From assembly GCF_000835495.1 (NCBI RefSeq), contig NW_015622546.1:3342955-3406954 (forward strand): DNA of 64,000 nt, written 5' to 3'. A program made the position numbers and the translations under genes. The notes below the pieces were generated by a model. That model did not search any database and was not told where the DNA came from. It worked only from the letters and a program-made list of their open reading frames with translations. Shown piece by piece: positions 44,591 through 55,602 of the stretch (within the stretch, counting starts at the first letter, position 1; every line of letters begins with the position of its first letter). This DNA is from Cladophialophora immunda (Eukaryota; Ascomycota; Eurotiomycetes; Chaetothyriales; Herpotrichiellaceae).

Positions 44591-45634
44591 CTATGAACCG
44601 CCGGAAGCCGCAACACCAGCATACCCACGAAACTCTCCTGTCTCCTTCAACAGAATTGGAATCTCATCCTCCGCCAAAGATGCCATCAGCCCCTTCTCCT
44701 TCGGCTCCCACCCCAGCGCTCTCAGCCGATTTGCTCTGCTCCTCGAGTTCGACCCAACCACCCAGGCTGTGTACTTCCCGAAGAGATCGTCAAAGTCACT
44801 CTCAGGAATCGACTTAGGCTCCGGTGATTTGATCCGCCCAGCAGCATGCAAGGCCTTGCCGACCTGTGCTACTGCATCTCTCCAAGCGAATTCTTGGCCG
44901 TTCTCGCAGAAAAAGTAGGGGTTTTCAAGGACCTTGGAGGCGTCGGTTTGTTCGAGCCAATGGAGCAGCGTCAGATAACCCCGGGCGAGGTCCAGGACGT
45001 GGATTTCGGACCACACGGATTCACCCTTGCCGACGTAGCCTGCATAGCCGTGTTTCAGCGCGAACCGAGTCAATGTCGGCAATTGAATGGAGAGCCGCTG
45101 GTATTTGGGGTTGGCGCCGTAGATCAAGGGCGGGATCATGATGACCAGTTTCGCACTGTTCCCCAGTCGCTTGCGAGCGCGGACAATGGCGAGGTCGATC
45201 AAGCGATGGGAGGCGCTATCCGGGAGCGCATCAATGTCTTCGGGCTTGTCATCGTAGAAGATCTTGTCGGACTTGTACTCGCCCTTGGCGTCGTCGCTGA
45301 GCAGCGAAGTGCCGCTCGTGTGGATGAAGATGGTCTGCTTCCCCTGGCTTGCGCGTTGCTCGATGCCTGCAATGACGGCCTCGACCGAGGGCAAGTGGTC
45401 TGCCGTCGCCGTGTGGATGACAATGTCACTTGTGAGAGTCTGTTTGACGATCGTGTCTCGGTCGTCCAGGCTGCCGAGAACGGTCTTCGCGCCGCTCTGT
45501 TGAAGTTCGGTCGCGTAAGCCTCACGACGCGTCAGGGTTGTCACTGTATAGTTCTCCTGGAGGAGGAGATCAACAACCTCCCGCCCAATGAAACCAGGGC
45601 CGATGAGAAAGACGGATTTGCCAGTGGTCGCCAT
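44591..45634 (-). CDS. NAD(P)-binding Rossmann-fold protein (NAD-dependent epimerase/NmrA-like)
   Basis: One exon of 347 residues from ATG 45634. The start MATTGKSVFLIGPGFIGREVVDLL holds the GxGxxG dinucleotide loop (Gly12, Gly14, Gly17). Other family features are TLTRREAYATELQQSG, SDIVIHTATADHLPSVEAV, IFIHTSGTSLLSDD and VIMIPPLIYGANPKYQR. The layout matches the extended/atypical SDR group (like yeast YLL056C and NAD-dependent epimerase/dehydratase homologues), which reduce or sense carbonyl or sugar substrates. The YxxxK catalytic pair is not clear, so it could be a sensor rather than an enzyme. Cytosolic; no signal peptide. It is not obviously linked to neighbours. Confidence 0.85.
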   Translation of the reverse strand: MATTGKSVFLIGPGFIGREVVDLLLQENYTVTTLTRREAYATELQQSGAKTVLGSLDDRDTIVKQTLTSDIVIHTATADHLPSVEAVIAGIEQRASQGKQTIFIHTSGTSLLSDDAKGEYKSDKIFYDDKPEDIDALPDSASHRLIDLAIVRARKRLGNSAKLVIMIPPLIYGANPKYQRLSIQLPTLTRFALKHGYAGYVGKGESVWSEIHVLDLARGYLTLLHWLEQTDASKVLENPYFFCENGQEFAWRDAVAQVGKALHAAGRIKSPEPKSIPESDFDDLFGKYTAWVVGSNSRSRANRLRALGWEPKEKGLMASLAEDEIPILLKETGEFRGYAGVAASGGS

Positions 45635-47138
45635 TCGTGTTGGGGGAGGGATTTCCTCTGACAAGATTGAACAAGACTAGTGTCTGGGGGGGTTAATGGG
45701 ATTTGTGGTGAGCTCGAAGTGTGTGCATTGGAAACAGAAACTTGTTAAAATCCAAGCGCAAGGCTTTTATACCTCGTCTCTTCCTTTCGTCATCGAGATC
45801 CTGGGGCGATATACCGAGCGACCATTATGCATAACAGCCCCGCTGAGGGGCGGTATCCAGGGTGCTAGCACAAGATCTACCACGGGGTGGCCAAGGGGAT
45901 GCAATCACCCCTGCAGCGAGGTTAAAACCATGAACATCGGAATTGTCTACATTGCGTGGTCGGACCGCAGGACTTGATGGAATTTTCGATTGGAGATGGA
46001 AGAAAAGTGAAGGTTGCATTAGTAATGATGGCCCGCGGAAGAACTTTGATCCATTATACAGACCATATTAGGACCAACCAGCGAGCCAGGTTGCGGACAG
46101 GCCCGTTTAAGCCTAGCTTGATGCTCCGTTACCCCGCGGCTTTACTTGTATAAGTAATAAAGGCGCTAATGGGCTCCGCCCGCCGTGGAAAATGGGTTCC
46201 ATGTTTGCTTTGCTCTATTCGACTTCATACCAGTATGGTGTTACAAATCGATGCTCACTCACCTTTGCTCCGCACTGGAGCTATTTCATTTCAGAGATTT
46301 CAATCTCATCGCCTACTAGCGGGAATGTGTATCATTGATACTAGCGTTGTCTCGAATGCCTCCAAGACTCTCCATGTATACATTTTCAATGAGGTTGCGG
46401 CCGTTCTGTTGAGCTTTGTCTGGTGCATCGTGAGCGTAAATTTTCCTTTTCCCTAATCCATAATTGCGGCAAGGACGAGCATGTACTCCGCTCCCTGGGT
46501 GGTTTAGCCCTTCGTCATCCTAGAAACCGGCAGATTCGGCTTGCTGTTGTTGCATCTTGACCTTGGCAGGCAAGCAGGCCGGGGGGAAGTTGGCATTTCA
46601 AAGATGCAGCACGAGGATTCAGTGGTTGACTGCCAGATTTTGTTGGCTACAAAGCGCATGAGGTTGCCAAGCACTGATAACCACGCCTAAGACCTTGGTC
46701 TATATTGTCCGTATCTGAGAATGAATAGTCTGACCCTCCCTCGAAACCCTCTGGGAGGACCGCGTGCCGGTCATCGGGACAGAAACTCAGTCGACTTCAT
46801 TCTTCACATTGTCTAGGCGCAGGGAAAGATCCATATCGCACCACAGACTCCCCGGCCCTCGCTGTTGATCCGTTGCGCGGGTGCAACTTCTGGATATCCC
46901 TTGCGCAGTGGCCGATCTCGCATATTCCGAGGTCCGCAAAGTATAACCCCACATCTCGGTGCGATGCACGGAGCTGGCACGATGTCATCCACACAGGTCG
47001 ACGAACATAAGAAGTAGTTCAGGACGCCACATGGGGATTCATTCAGACAAATAGATCTTTGAAGAAAGCGTCGCAACGTCCTCTCGCCTCGTCTGACGGA
47101 TTGATTGACGTCCTCTTCAGCCAACACTAATCTGCAAA
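45635..47138. other. Intergenic region, 1.5 kb
   Basis: This region separates the Rossmann-fold gene (minus) from the dioxygenase (plus) and holds both promoters. I looked for exons on both strands and saw only short frames with no recognisable domain. It marks the change from conserved genes on the left to accessory-looking genes on the right. Confidence 0.5.
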
Positions 47139-48248
47139 ATGCCGTCCACTGTCACCAAGCCCGACATTGAGCACTTTGTCCCGGTTGAACCGACGTCTGA
47201 GCCTTTGGAATATGCCGAGCTGGTCACGTTGGACCTCTCCACGTACGACAATGGACCGGACGCCCGCAACAGGCTTGCCGATCAGCTGAAGCACGCCATG
47301 CGTACACAAGGCTTCTTCGTGGTGGTCAACCACGGCATCTCAATCGAGCAGATCGATCGGCAGGTAGATATTGGCCATCATGTGCTCACCAAGACTCCGT
47401 TGGACGAGAAGCAGCGTCTGGAAGGCAGGATGAAACAGGAAGGCAGCTACCAAGGCTTCAAGCTGCGCAATTACTGGCAGATCGACCAAGGCGTCAAGGA
47501 CCAGATTGAACAGTATAACTGGAACAGAGACCTGACCTTGCGACCACACCCTTCGACTTTCGTCCCGTTCATGGACGAGGTTCAGGAGCTGAATGAGTTT
47601 ATCCACAGGGAGATCTTGTTCCGGCTGTTGACCCTGTTCGCCATCTCTCTCGATCTGCCGCAGGACTTCTTCGTGAACCTCCACAAGTATGATGTCCATG
47701 ACGATTCCTGGTTCCGGTACATGATGTACTTCCACAGCCACAAGCCAGAGGACATGGAGAAAACGGGTGGCGTGTGGCTCAAGGGCCACTGCGACTTTGG
47801 CTCGGTCACCATGCTGTTCAGCCAGCCGATGGCGTCGCTGCAGCTCATGGACCACTTTACCGGCAAGTGGCGATGGGTCCCGTACGTTCCCGGCGCAATC
47901 ATCGTCAATGCCGGCGAAATGATGGAGTGGTGGACGGGCGGTTACTACAAGGCCACAATTCATCGCGTCTGCCAACCTCCTCCGGATCAGCGCAACCAGG
48001 ACCGCTGTGGCCTGTTTTACTTTGTTGTTCCTAACGACGAGGTCAAGATCAACACCCTCCTGGAGGAATCGAGCGTGCTTCGCGAAGCTGGCGTCCAAAG
48101 GAAATTCGAGCCCGGTACAGAGCCAACGTCGAAGCTGTACAGGTCTGCCCGCATTGGTGCTTATGGGCAGACTGAGGTATTCAAGGGCAAGGGAAAAGGC
48201 ATCCAAGAGGAGACCATTGCCGGTATCAAATTGAAGCATTACAATTGA
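47139..48248 (+). CDS. 2-oxoglutarate/Fe(II)-dependent dioxygenase (isopenicillin-N-synthase-like fold)
   Basis: One exon, 369 residues, ATG with AAAATG context. The DIOX_N part is at about 25-150 (LADQLKHAMRTQGFFVVVNHGI). The catalytic barrel has the iron ligands in HCDFGSVTMLF (His and Asp) and KATIHRVCQPP (distal His), and the 2-oxoglutarate Arg in QDRCGLFYFVV. Such enzymes hydroxylate, desaturate or cleave small molecules, using O2 and 2-oxoglutarate. Close relatives in fungi occur in secondary metabolism, plant-hormone or flavonoid-type conversions; substrate is unknown. The next genes are a DAL5-type permease and a Zn2Cys6 regulator, so a role in catabolism or tailoring of an imported compound is plausible. 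A 320-residue frame on the opposite strand is a shadow. Confidence 0.92.
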   Translation: MPSTVTKPDIEHFVPVEPTSEPLEYAELVTLDLSTYDNGPDARNRLADQLKHAMRTQGFFVVVNHGISIEQIDRQVDIGHHVLTKTPLDEKQRLEGRMKQEGSYQGFKLRNYWQIDQGVKDQIEQYNWNRDLTLRPHPSTFVPFMDEVQELNEFIHREILFRLLTLFAISLDLPQDFFVNLHKYDVHDDSWFRYMMYFHSHKPEDMEKTGGVWLKGHCDFGSVTMLFSQPMASLQLMDHFTGKWRWVPYVPGAIIVNAGEMMEWWTGGYYKATIHRVCQPPPDQRNQDRCGLFYFVVPNDEVKINTLLEESSVLREAGVQRKFEPGTEPTSKLYRSARIGAYGQTEVFKGKGKGIQEETIAGIKLKHYN

Positions 48249-48900
48249 GCATAAGGCTTCGACCATCGAGAGGGTCTGTGGTGGAGAATGGAGAGAGCCC
48301 ATAGTCGAGGATGTTGAGGAAGGGGAGGAAGAGTAAGACCCAACCTCGTCATACTATCGAAATGTTATAGTTACCTGCATGTATTTATTTTATGTTCATG
48401 ATTTTGACCTCATGAGTTTATATCTTACTTGCACATTTATTGAACACAACCTTCCTTTATCTAATCTACTTCGAAGTAATTACGTGTTTTGGTCCCGTGA
48501 GCTCTACTTGCTAAGTGTGGCGGCATAAGCTCTCTTGATCCTGCTGTCGAGATTGCAGTCTCTGTCCGACCTAGATTGATAGATGTCTCCAAATAAGCGA
48601 CACTCCGGACACGCGTGGGAATGACAACGAAGCGAAGCATATGATAAACAGCAGAAGTGATTTCTCTAAATAACGCGGCTAGATTCAAGGAAACGTAGAC
48701 TTCCGACCGAGGAGGCGCTGCTGTACTTCTTGGTTCGGCGCTCAGGACATGCCAACAGCCGAGCATAGATAGAAAAGAATTCTCAGCTAATTAGATACCT
48801 GGCGCATTTTCCAGTCTCTATACCTGGGAATACAGAACCTTCAGCGGCACAGTACGGGGTACTGATATCTCAAACCTAGGCAACTCTCACGGCTTGGCTA
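48249..48900. other. Convergent intergenic region
   Basis: About 650 bases, A/T-rich near 48360-48480, between the stops of the dioxygenase (plus) and the MFS permease (minus). No gene is supported. Confidence 0.5.
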
Positions 48901-50724
48901 TTACAAGCTATACCTGAATTCCGGATGCAAATGGCCGAGCCGCGCAGGATCTTGCTGCTCCAGCCGCCAATCGCGAGCACCTTTTTCTCTTTGCTTGTTT
49001 TCCCAGCTGCAGTAAAACATGGTCAAGGCCGTCATGGTGCAGAACAAGCAGGCCGCACCAATGTTGATGCTGTGCCCCATCGTGTATTTTGGCCTTGACT
49101 CAGGTCAGCGTATTGGTCCAAAATCCAATCGCACAATGCAGTGACAGACGTACGCATCTTTCGCAATATATGAGTACGTTGCGATAAATGCCGCAGAATT
49201 GCCAATGGCAAGTTGCAACCCGGTTGTTGTCGCGCGGACGTAATGAGGGGCTGAATTGTTGCTCAGCCATGCAAGTGCCTGCACATATCAGCCAAAGGAC
49301 AAGTTGGGTTGACAGAAGGTGATCTCACTAAAGGCGAGGAAGGGTACAGGCCCGCTCCAATGATGAACGTGGCTCCGTACTTGACTCCAGGGGCATCTGA
49401 GGCGAGAAGCATAGAGTAGCCGACCGCTACGAGAAGGCCCCCGGCGATCATGAAAGGCGCCCTCATGGAGGCTTTATCCGAAAGCCGGGTGGCGATAAGG
49501 ACGCAGATGAAGCCCAGTAGGTTAGGTGGAGCGGTCAGCAGTTGGGCTGTCGTGGAGGTGTATCCGAGGGAGTGGACGATCGTCGGGAGAAACAGAGCGT
49601 AGGACTGGATGGTCAGTATCTCGCCCCTTACGACTGTGGGATACGCACATAAAGAGACACAACGATCATCAAGTAGCCGAGGGACATGAGCCACGGCAGT
49701 GGGCAAGCGAGTGATATGCGGACCCAATGCCATGAAAAAGTCTCCTCTTCGACTCTGGATGCGCTGGTCGGTCCTTGCGCATCTCCGTGAACCCTCCTGT
49801 GCGCTGTAACTCGTTCCTCTTCAGTAAGGAAGTTCGCGTGCGTGATGCTGTCTGGCAGGAACAATGCTGCCGTTATTCCGACGAGAACCGTCGCAGCCTA
49901 CAACGATTCGAAGTCAATTGAGGATCGTTGAAAGTTGGCCACCACTTACACCTTCCACAAAGAAAATCCACGGCCAATCTGCAGGATGATTTGAGTGAGT
50001 GACTTGGATTCTGTAGGATCATCATTTCTTACTGTGATAAGAGCCAACCTCAATCTTTGCGAGGCCAGAAGCGAGCAGGCCGCCGAAGGCGCTGCTCAAT
50101 GGGGCTGCACAGTAGAAAAGTCCAATCCTATACGCCATCTCACTGCGGCGGTAGAACATGGCGAGGTAGATCAGAATGCCCGGCACGAGACCTCCTTCGA
50201 ATAGGCCTAACAAAACGCGACCTGCGATCAGTCCTCCCAAGCTCTTGGTGAAACCCATACAGGTGCTTCGTGTGTGTGTCAGCCACCGATTGGAAGATGT
50301 AGATGACCGCAACTCTTGCTCACCAGACAATACCCCAGCATGTGATCAGGGCAGGAAGATAATAGCCCGCGCGACAGTATTTGACGATCCAGTTCGAGGG
50401 TATATCAACCAAGATGTAGGGGATGAAGAAAAGCATGAGTGCTAGATTGTACTCGGTGCCCACAAGCTTGAGGTCCTCTGAGATGCCGGCAATGTTCGCA
50501 TTCCCGATGCTGCTGCGGTCGAGGAACGAAAAGAGCCAGATGCCGAACAACCATGGCAGGATGTGTCGATCGAATTTGTGTCTGACGCGCTTGTCGAGTC
50601 CTGGGTCCGGCTCTTCGAGGGGCTCTAGGGTTTTGATTGATAGCTTGAGATTCTCCTCGTGGACTGACACTGGCCCGTTGTCGCCAGGCACCTTTTCTTC
50701 TCCATGTTCGATAGTGGTATTCAT
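48901..50724 (-). CDS. MFS permease of the anion:cation symporter (DAL5/allantoate) family
   Basis: Seven exons (50724-50324, 50265-50033, 49978-49950, 49897-49649, 49604-49329, 49278-49154, 49093-48901) join to 501 residues with every phase matching. The hallmark LDRSSIGNANIAGISEDL follows TM1, and GLFEGGLVPGILIYLAMFYRR lies at TM4-5; NWPWIFFVEG is restored over two joints. Twelve spans are expected, with a long central loop. The cytosolic C-terminus ends LGHLHPEFRYSL. Relatives carry allantoate, nicotinate, pantothenate, biotin-like vitamins or other carboxylates with H+. Introns are 44-70 nt; the first and last use AAG acceptors. It lies between the dioxygenase and the Zn2Cys6 gene, so it may import their substrate. 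Confidence 0.92.
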
Positions 50725-51250
50725 GGGAGCTGGTCCAACTACGGGGTGAGGACCCGTTTATTTGAAATGCCGAATTGACGGACTGATCCTGGCGGAGGAA
50801 ATGAAAAGTGGTTGAGGCGCGGGAATGTGCAACAAATAGGCATCTCAACAAGGCGACCGTTGGCAATAAATACTGCTCTCACGATAGAGCAATGCATGCT
50901 TCGGCGCCGTGTTTTCGGGCAAAGCGAAGCCCGCTTTCCCCGGATTCGTGGGACTCCGCAAACCATATACAACTAGCGATCGTCCAATACTGCGGATAGC
51001 GTGCTAGCTACTTGCCTAGCATGCTCTGAGCCTTGTGGTGCGAAAGGCCCAATAGCCGATGTTTGGCCTACCGTTATCAATAGGGGCAGTTGTCGTTACA
51101 GTTTATGACCAAAATCTTGGAATCTCGCACAAGAGTCTAACAGAATGCGGTCAAAACCTATGTCCGGCCGTCAGTATACTCTTGGATCCGCGGAAAGCTG
51201 AGGCAGACCTTCGGGAATCGGGATCAAATTTGAAGGAGAATCTGGTGCTG
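50725..51250. other. Intergenic region upstream of the MFS permease
   Basis: This is the promoter side of the permease and the 3' side of the regulator gene. It has an inverted repeat TGCTAG...CTAGCA at 51002-51021 with an 8-base gap. No gene is supported. Confidence 0.45.
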
Positions 51251-53449
51251 TCACTGTTTTGATATTCCTATATCTAAATCCAGACTCGGCCAATTTTCGG
51301 TAAAGAACTTGTCAAAGACAGGCCACTGTAGGTCTGGTATTGGGGTCAAATCCAAATCGACCAGGTCCAGCTGGTCGTTGTCCAAGCCGGGAGCGAAGTG
51401 GTCAAGAGCAGGGTTGGTATTTTCGTCCACTGTAGAATCAGTTAGGAAGGATGTAGTGCCACGAGAAACGCACTGCAGGAGGGGGCAGTCATACCATGGT
51501 TGTCTCCATATACATTGCTTTGCCCTCCAAATTCTTGTCGCCACCACCAAAAGCAGTCGTAAACCATACTCATTCCCAGTCTGGCCTTGCTTCTGACCCT
51601 GAGACTATCCACAAGGCCATTCGAATACTGGAAGACTTTCCTGCTGGTCCATAAGTTGGTGAGGATAATGCTGAACCGAGCAAACGCGTCGTCTGGGCGC
51701 ACGGCGTGTCTCTTGTGGTAATTGATTACTGCGAAGTAGGCGCGCTGGCCGCGCTCCAGATCCAGCTGTTGAGCAATCCCGGCTCTTCCCAAACGTAAAA
51801 TGGTAATCACTGCGCTATGCAGGAACTTCGTGAGGTATATAGGCCCGTATTCAGCCATGCTGAGCTCCGCATCTAGCTCCATTGCGAGCTCAATCGTCCT
51901 GTACGCGAGTTCGTACATTGCCAATAGTGTAGCGTCTTCGATTGCAGATCGGTGCTTGAATAGGTGATAGCTTAGGAGATGAAGTTGAGCTGATAGGACA
52001 TAGAACCGATCTGATCGTGTTAGCGGACGATGAGGAATGAGAATCACTCTGGCATTACCTATGCGTTCTGGTGAATCGGCCTCTAATTGAACTAGCCGAT
52101 CCACAGCAGAGCGAATTATCGGGTCAAGCGCAAGGGCTAACTCGTCTGCAGGCTTGTACAGCGCGTGATTCTGAATGTAAAGGATGGTCATACTGAGAAA
52201 TTCGCTGACTTTCTTCTGGAACCGGAAACTTGATGTCACGAAAGAGCTGAGTTCCTCTGAATCGTCGCCATATGTGTCAGGGATCACAAGTGGAGGTGTT
52301 CCATTCACCGTGATAATCCTGCTCGAATTAAAATGAACTCTGCATGCTCAACAGATGGATAGCACAGACCTTTGAGAGACAATTACGCATAGAGTCCATA
52401 GCTTGCCACGTGCAATGCGGTAGGTGGGATCTTGATTGACTCTAGTTCGTGCAAACTCTTGCCCAACACCCGAAACATGTAGTCCGATGGTAGTAGCTAG
52501 TTGTAGGACCGCTCCAGCGAGAACTGGAGTGATATCATTGCTCAGGGCTTCGAAAGGCATTGGCCATGAGCACAATAAGAGGAATGCCTGTATGGTCAAG
52601 AGAACGGGTTCCTGCGCGAACAAGGCCAGCTTGGCCAGCTTGGAGACTTTGGGACCAAGCAAGATAATGAGGGTTGGATTGTCAGCGTATTTACGGGAGC
52701 CCACCGCGACGATTGTCCAGAATAAGAGTGGTGATTGTTGGTGGCATTCATTGGGAACCATGAGGCTCCCATCCATGGGCAGGTAAATCATGCAATGATC
52801 TTTGAATCTGCCGAAAGCTTAGTCTCCATGTGCCATTCGCATCAAGGTCCCAGGCTTACAATGCGAAACAGTGGTCAATATCCCGAGCAGTGATTTGGAG
52901 GTCATCCAGACTTTGAGGTGATGTCTGGCAGTCTGGGCTGGATATCTGCTGGAGACTACTGGCAGGCTCATGGTCAATGGAAACTGGGACTGACGCCGAC
53001 GGAGAGGCGCGAGAGAAAATGTTGGTAGAGTCCTGTCGTTGGGTTGGCACAAGGGGCGTCTGTATGGCAGCGGTTGACGGAGACGAAATGTCAGCTGGAG
53101 GGACAACGACTTCCTGAACTTGGACCGATTGAGAGCCATTGCTGGACGACAAACACAGTTGCTTTCGCAAAGAGTCTAGCTGGCTCTGCAGCTCCGTCTT
53201 CCTAGGGCAAGGTTCATTTGGACAATTCTAAGAACATGTGGGGAGAGACTAACGTGGGACGCCGTTGTCGTCTGAATTCCTTCGAATAGACACACTGAAC
53301 GCCAACCCGACGACAGCGGGAGCACGGGTCTGGGAAAGTATCAAGCCGGTCACACCGGATCTAGGCTTGGTCAGGGAGCAGCCGGAAGGCATGGAGCCTT
53401 GGGGTAGGAAGCAACGTACCTTCTGTTGCCGACATTCGGTACAGGCCAT
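51251..53449 (-). CDS. Zn2Cys6 fungal-specific transcription factor
   Basis: Exons 53449-53420, 53360-53254, 53201-52860, 52807-52370, 52318-52059, 52010-51495 and 51429-51251 give 623 residues. The binuclear zinc cluster is at the very N-terminus: Cys3, 6, 13, 23, 26 and 33 (MACTECRQQK|IRCDRL, with an intron inside). A short basic stretch KEFRRQRRP follows, then a leucine/gln linker (LQSQLDSLRKQL) that can dimerise. The fungal TF middle homology domain covers roughly 160-480 (DHCFALFKDHCMIYLP, PLLFWTIVAVGSRKYAD). An acidic tail (DNDQLDLVDLDLTPIPDL) may activate. The 48-base segment 52011-52058 has GTAATG, GCTAAC and CAG sites but is in frame; if kept, the protein has 639 residues. It lies divergently to the hydrolase and next to the permease, so local control is likely. 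Confidence 0.9.
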
Positions 53450-53997
53450 GGCTCGATCCTACAGCACAGTGCGTGAGATGCATCTGGAGACTGGGCTGCA
53501 CAGACTGTGCAGCGAATGTGGGAGGAGGAGAATAGAAGAATGCACCTGCGTTCATTCACTGGAATGCTTCCAATCGCGACTTTAGCCTACACGTGCGCAA
53601 GCAAGTTGCGCTTGGAAGTGTTGGGTATGGAATACTTCCTTACCTTGGTACGTTCGTATCAGGCATTACCTCGCAGATACATTCCACCGTGCGGAGTACG
53701 GAGATTGCTGACCCCGGTGCCCCGCACCGGCCCCGCCCCCGCGCAGCCCTCAATGTTGGAGAGAATCATATCCGCATGGAAGCTCTTTCGACAAACACCC
53801 ACCAGCATCCCCAGTAAAGGTCTAATATAAGCCACTTTCCGAGCCTCGGGTCTCTATCTCGGCCTTTGCGAAACTCGGACTGCCAATGATTTTGTACTGT
53901 CCCGCGCGTTGACTTTCCAATCATCAGCAATCTTGAAAAGCAATTATCAACTACTCTAGGCCGCAGCGTTACCGGGAATCCCTCCCTGACAAGCAAA
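53450..53997. promoter_or_regulatory. Divergent promoter between the Zn2Cys6 regulator and the hydrolase
   Basis: The 548 bases hold promoters in both directions. A GC-rich island lies at 53712-53750 with a perfect palindrome (listed separately). Small frames on either strand are not convincing. Confidence 0.5.
53714..53730. promoter_or_regulatory. Candidate Zn2Cys6 operator: perfect 7-bp inverted repeat with 3-base spacer
   Basis: CCGGTGC CCC GCACCGG is a perfect inverted repeat midway between the two ATGs (about 265-285 bases from each). Zn2Cys6 factors bind pairs of CGG/CCG triplets in inverted, everted or direct order, and here CCG and CGG flank an 11-base middle. Binding by the neighbouring regulator is an inference. 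A GC-box-like GGCCCCGCCCCC follows it. Confidence 0.4.
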
Positions 53998-55197
53998 ATG
54001 TCGGGCGCAGTGCATGACTTCTACCAACATCCAAGCAAAGTCTCAACTTCTAGCGGGGCAACAATCAATTTCCATGCGAGAGGGTTGAGTGGGCTTTCGC
54101 GGGGTGATGTCGTGCTTGTCCTCCTGCACGGCTACCCCCAATCGTGAGTTGTCGGCCTAATTTCGCGATGTCTATCCCTCGGTACTGACCATCACAGGAG
54201 CTATATGTCTGTGCACCACTCCTGTCTCAGGGTTACCGACTAACGGCTAGTGCCATACAGGTTTCGATCGGTACAACCGTGTTCCACCCCTTGAGGAAGG
54301 CACTAAATGTACTGATGAATGAGCCCTAGTTGATACCTCTTCTGCCTCCCGAGCTGCCGCTTTTTGTTCCAGATGTAGGCTCTGAGGATTTTAGGAAAGA
54401 GAGCATACACTGACCTCGGCATTTGGCTTCACTTCTAGCTTCCCGGGTATGGTGACAGTACAGCCAATAGCTTGCGACACGATAAAAGGACGGTTGGAAA
54501 TACCGTCCTGGAAGCCCTGAAAAGGAGCCTTCCGAGCCAGGGAGATGAACGCCAGAAGATAATCATTGCAGGACACGATCGAGGCGCACGGGTCTGCCAT
54601 CGTCTCGCCGTTGATGCTCGAGATACCCCCTCGTTTGAAATAGTCTCTGTGATCTTCCTCGACATCGTCCCCACGGCAGTCCAGTGGGACACGTTTGGCA
54701 GCTCCAAAAGTGCGGCCTCCAGATTCCACTGGTCGTTTCTCGCAAATGTGGAGATCGCCACCAAGCTCATCACCAGCCATGGCGGAGGCAACTGGTGCTC
54801 CGAGCTGATCCATCGTTGGGCTGGTCGCAACGAACGAAGGAGGGCTAGAGTTCTGAATCCAGAAACCCTGGCTGTCTATTGCCGTCATTTTGACAAGGAA
54901 TCTGTCGTCAGGGCTAGCTGCGAGGATTACCGTGCTGGGGCTTTCGAAGATGACGACCTCCAGAGAGAGGATCAAAAGGCTGGCAACAAAATCAGGATCC
55001 CGACGTTGGTGATCTACTCGGAATCATATATCGGAGCCGCTTACAACGTGGAATCTACATGGAGGGACTGGTGCGCGGATGGGACCAAGCTGGAGACCAA
55101 AGCCATAGGAGACGGCACGGGACATTTTCTCCCCGAGGAAGCTCCAGAAGAGACAGCCGAGATCATGAACATCTGGCTCAAGCAGTGGATAAAGTGA
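53998..55197 (+). CDS. Alpha/beta-hydrolase with Asp nucleophile (haloacid dehalogenase/epoxide hydrolase-like)
   Basis: Five exons (53998-54143, 54198-54206, 54261-54270, 54330-54374, 54439-55197) give 322 residues. The chain reads VLVLLHGYPQSSYMFRSLIPLLPPELP and then FVPDLPGYGDSTAN, so all four joints restore the family pattern. The nucleophile elbow is AGHDRGARV with Asp as the nucleophile, as in fluoroacetate dehalogenases and epoxide hydrolases, rather than Ser. The oxyanion HGYP and the catalytic His in GTGHFLPEEAPEET are present. Exons 2 and 3 are only 9 and 10 bases, yet each flanking intron has good sites (GTGAGT, GTCTGT with GACTAAC branch, GTACAA with CTGAT, GTAGGC). The substrate could be a halo- or epoxy-carboxylate. 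It shares a promoter with the Zn2Cys6 regulator. Confidence 0.87.
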
Positions 55198-55602
55198 TGG
55201 CCTATCTACTGCATCGGCCCCAGGACCGAGAAAACCAGCGTTATCTGCTTGGATTGGTCAAAACAACGTCATGGTCGATGAGCTGTCTTTAACCTCTATT
55301 CGCTGCTCCGGCCGGACCAACCAGGGCATTTAACAAACTGTTATTGTTTATACTGGGTATATAGCCGACATATACTCTCGGAATTGCACAATTACCACCC
55401 GTGGATGCCTTGCTTGTAGCCACGCCCCGGCGAAATGAAAGGTGTTCCCTGCCCACCCTCGATCCGTCTGGAAACGGAGAAAGGCGTCGGTTGTATTATT
55501 GAGGGCGCCTGACGAGAGTGTGTGTTTGTGCTATGCCCGAAGGCCATTTGTACTCTTCCGGTCCATGGATCCCATAACCGCAGGACTGAACGATAAGGTA
55601 TC
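55198..55602. other. Intergenic region
   Basis: About 400 bases between the hydrolase stop and the called HET start. An ATG at 55565 (MDPITAGLNDK, then a GTATCA donor-like site) could be the true beginning of the HET gene. Confidence 0.4.

Noticed and set aside
44846..45661. 271-residue plus-strand frame opposite the Rossmann-fold gene
   Set aside because: The minus strand carries the GxGxxG motif and a clear fold; the plus frame has no domain.
47340..48302. 320-residue open frame antisense to the dioxygenase
   Set aside because: The sense strand has all iron and 2-oxoglutarate residues; the antisense frame shows no recognisable family and merely mirrors codon bias.
51002..51021. Inverted repeat TGCTAG...CTAGCA upstream of the first permease
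   Set aside because: Six-base arms with an 8-base gap are expected by chance in a window of this size, and no CGG triplets are present.
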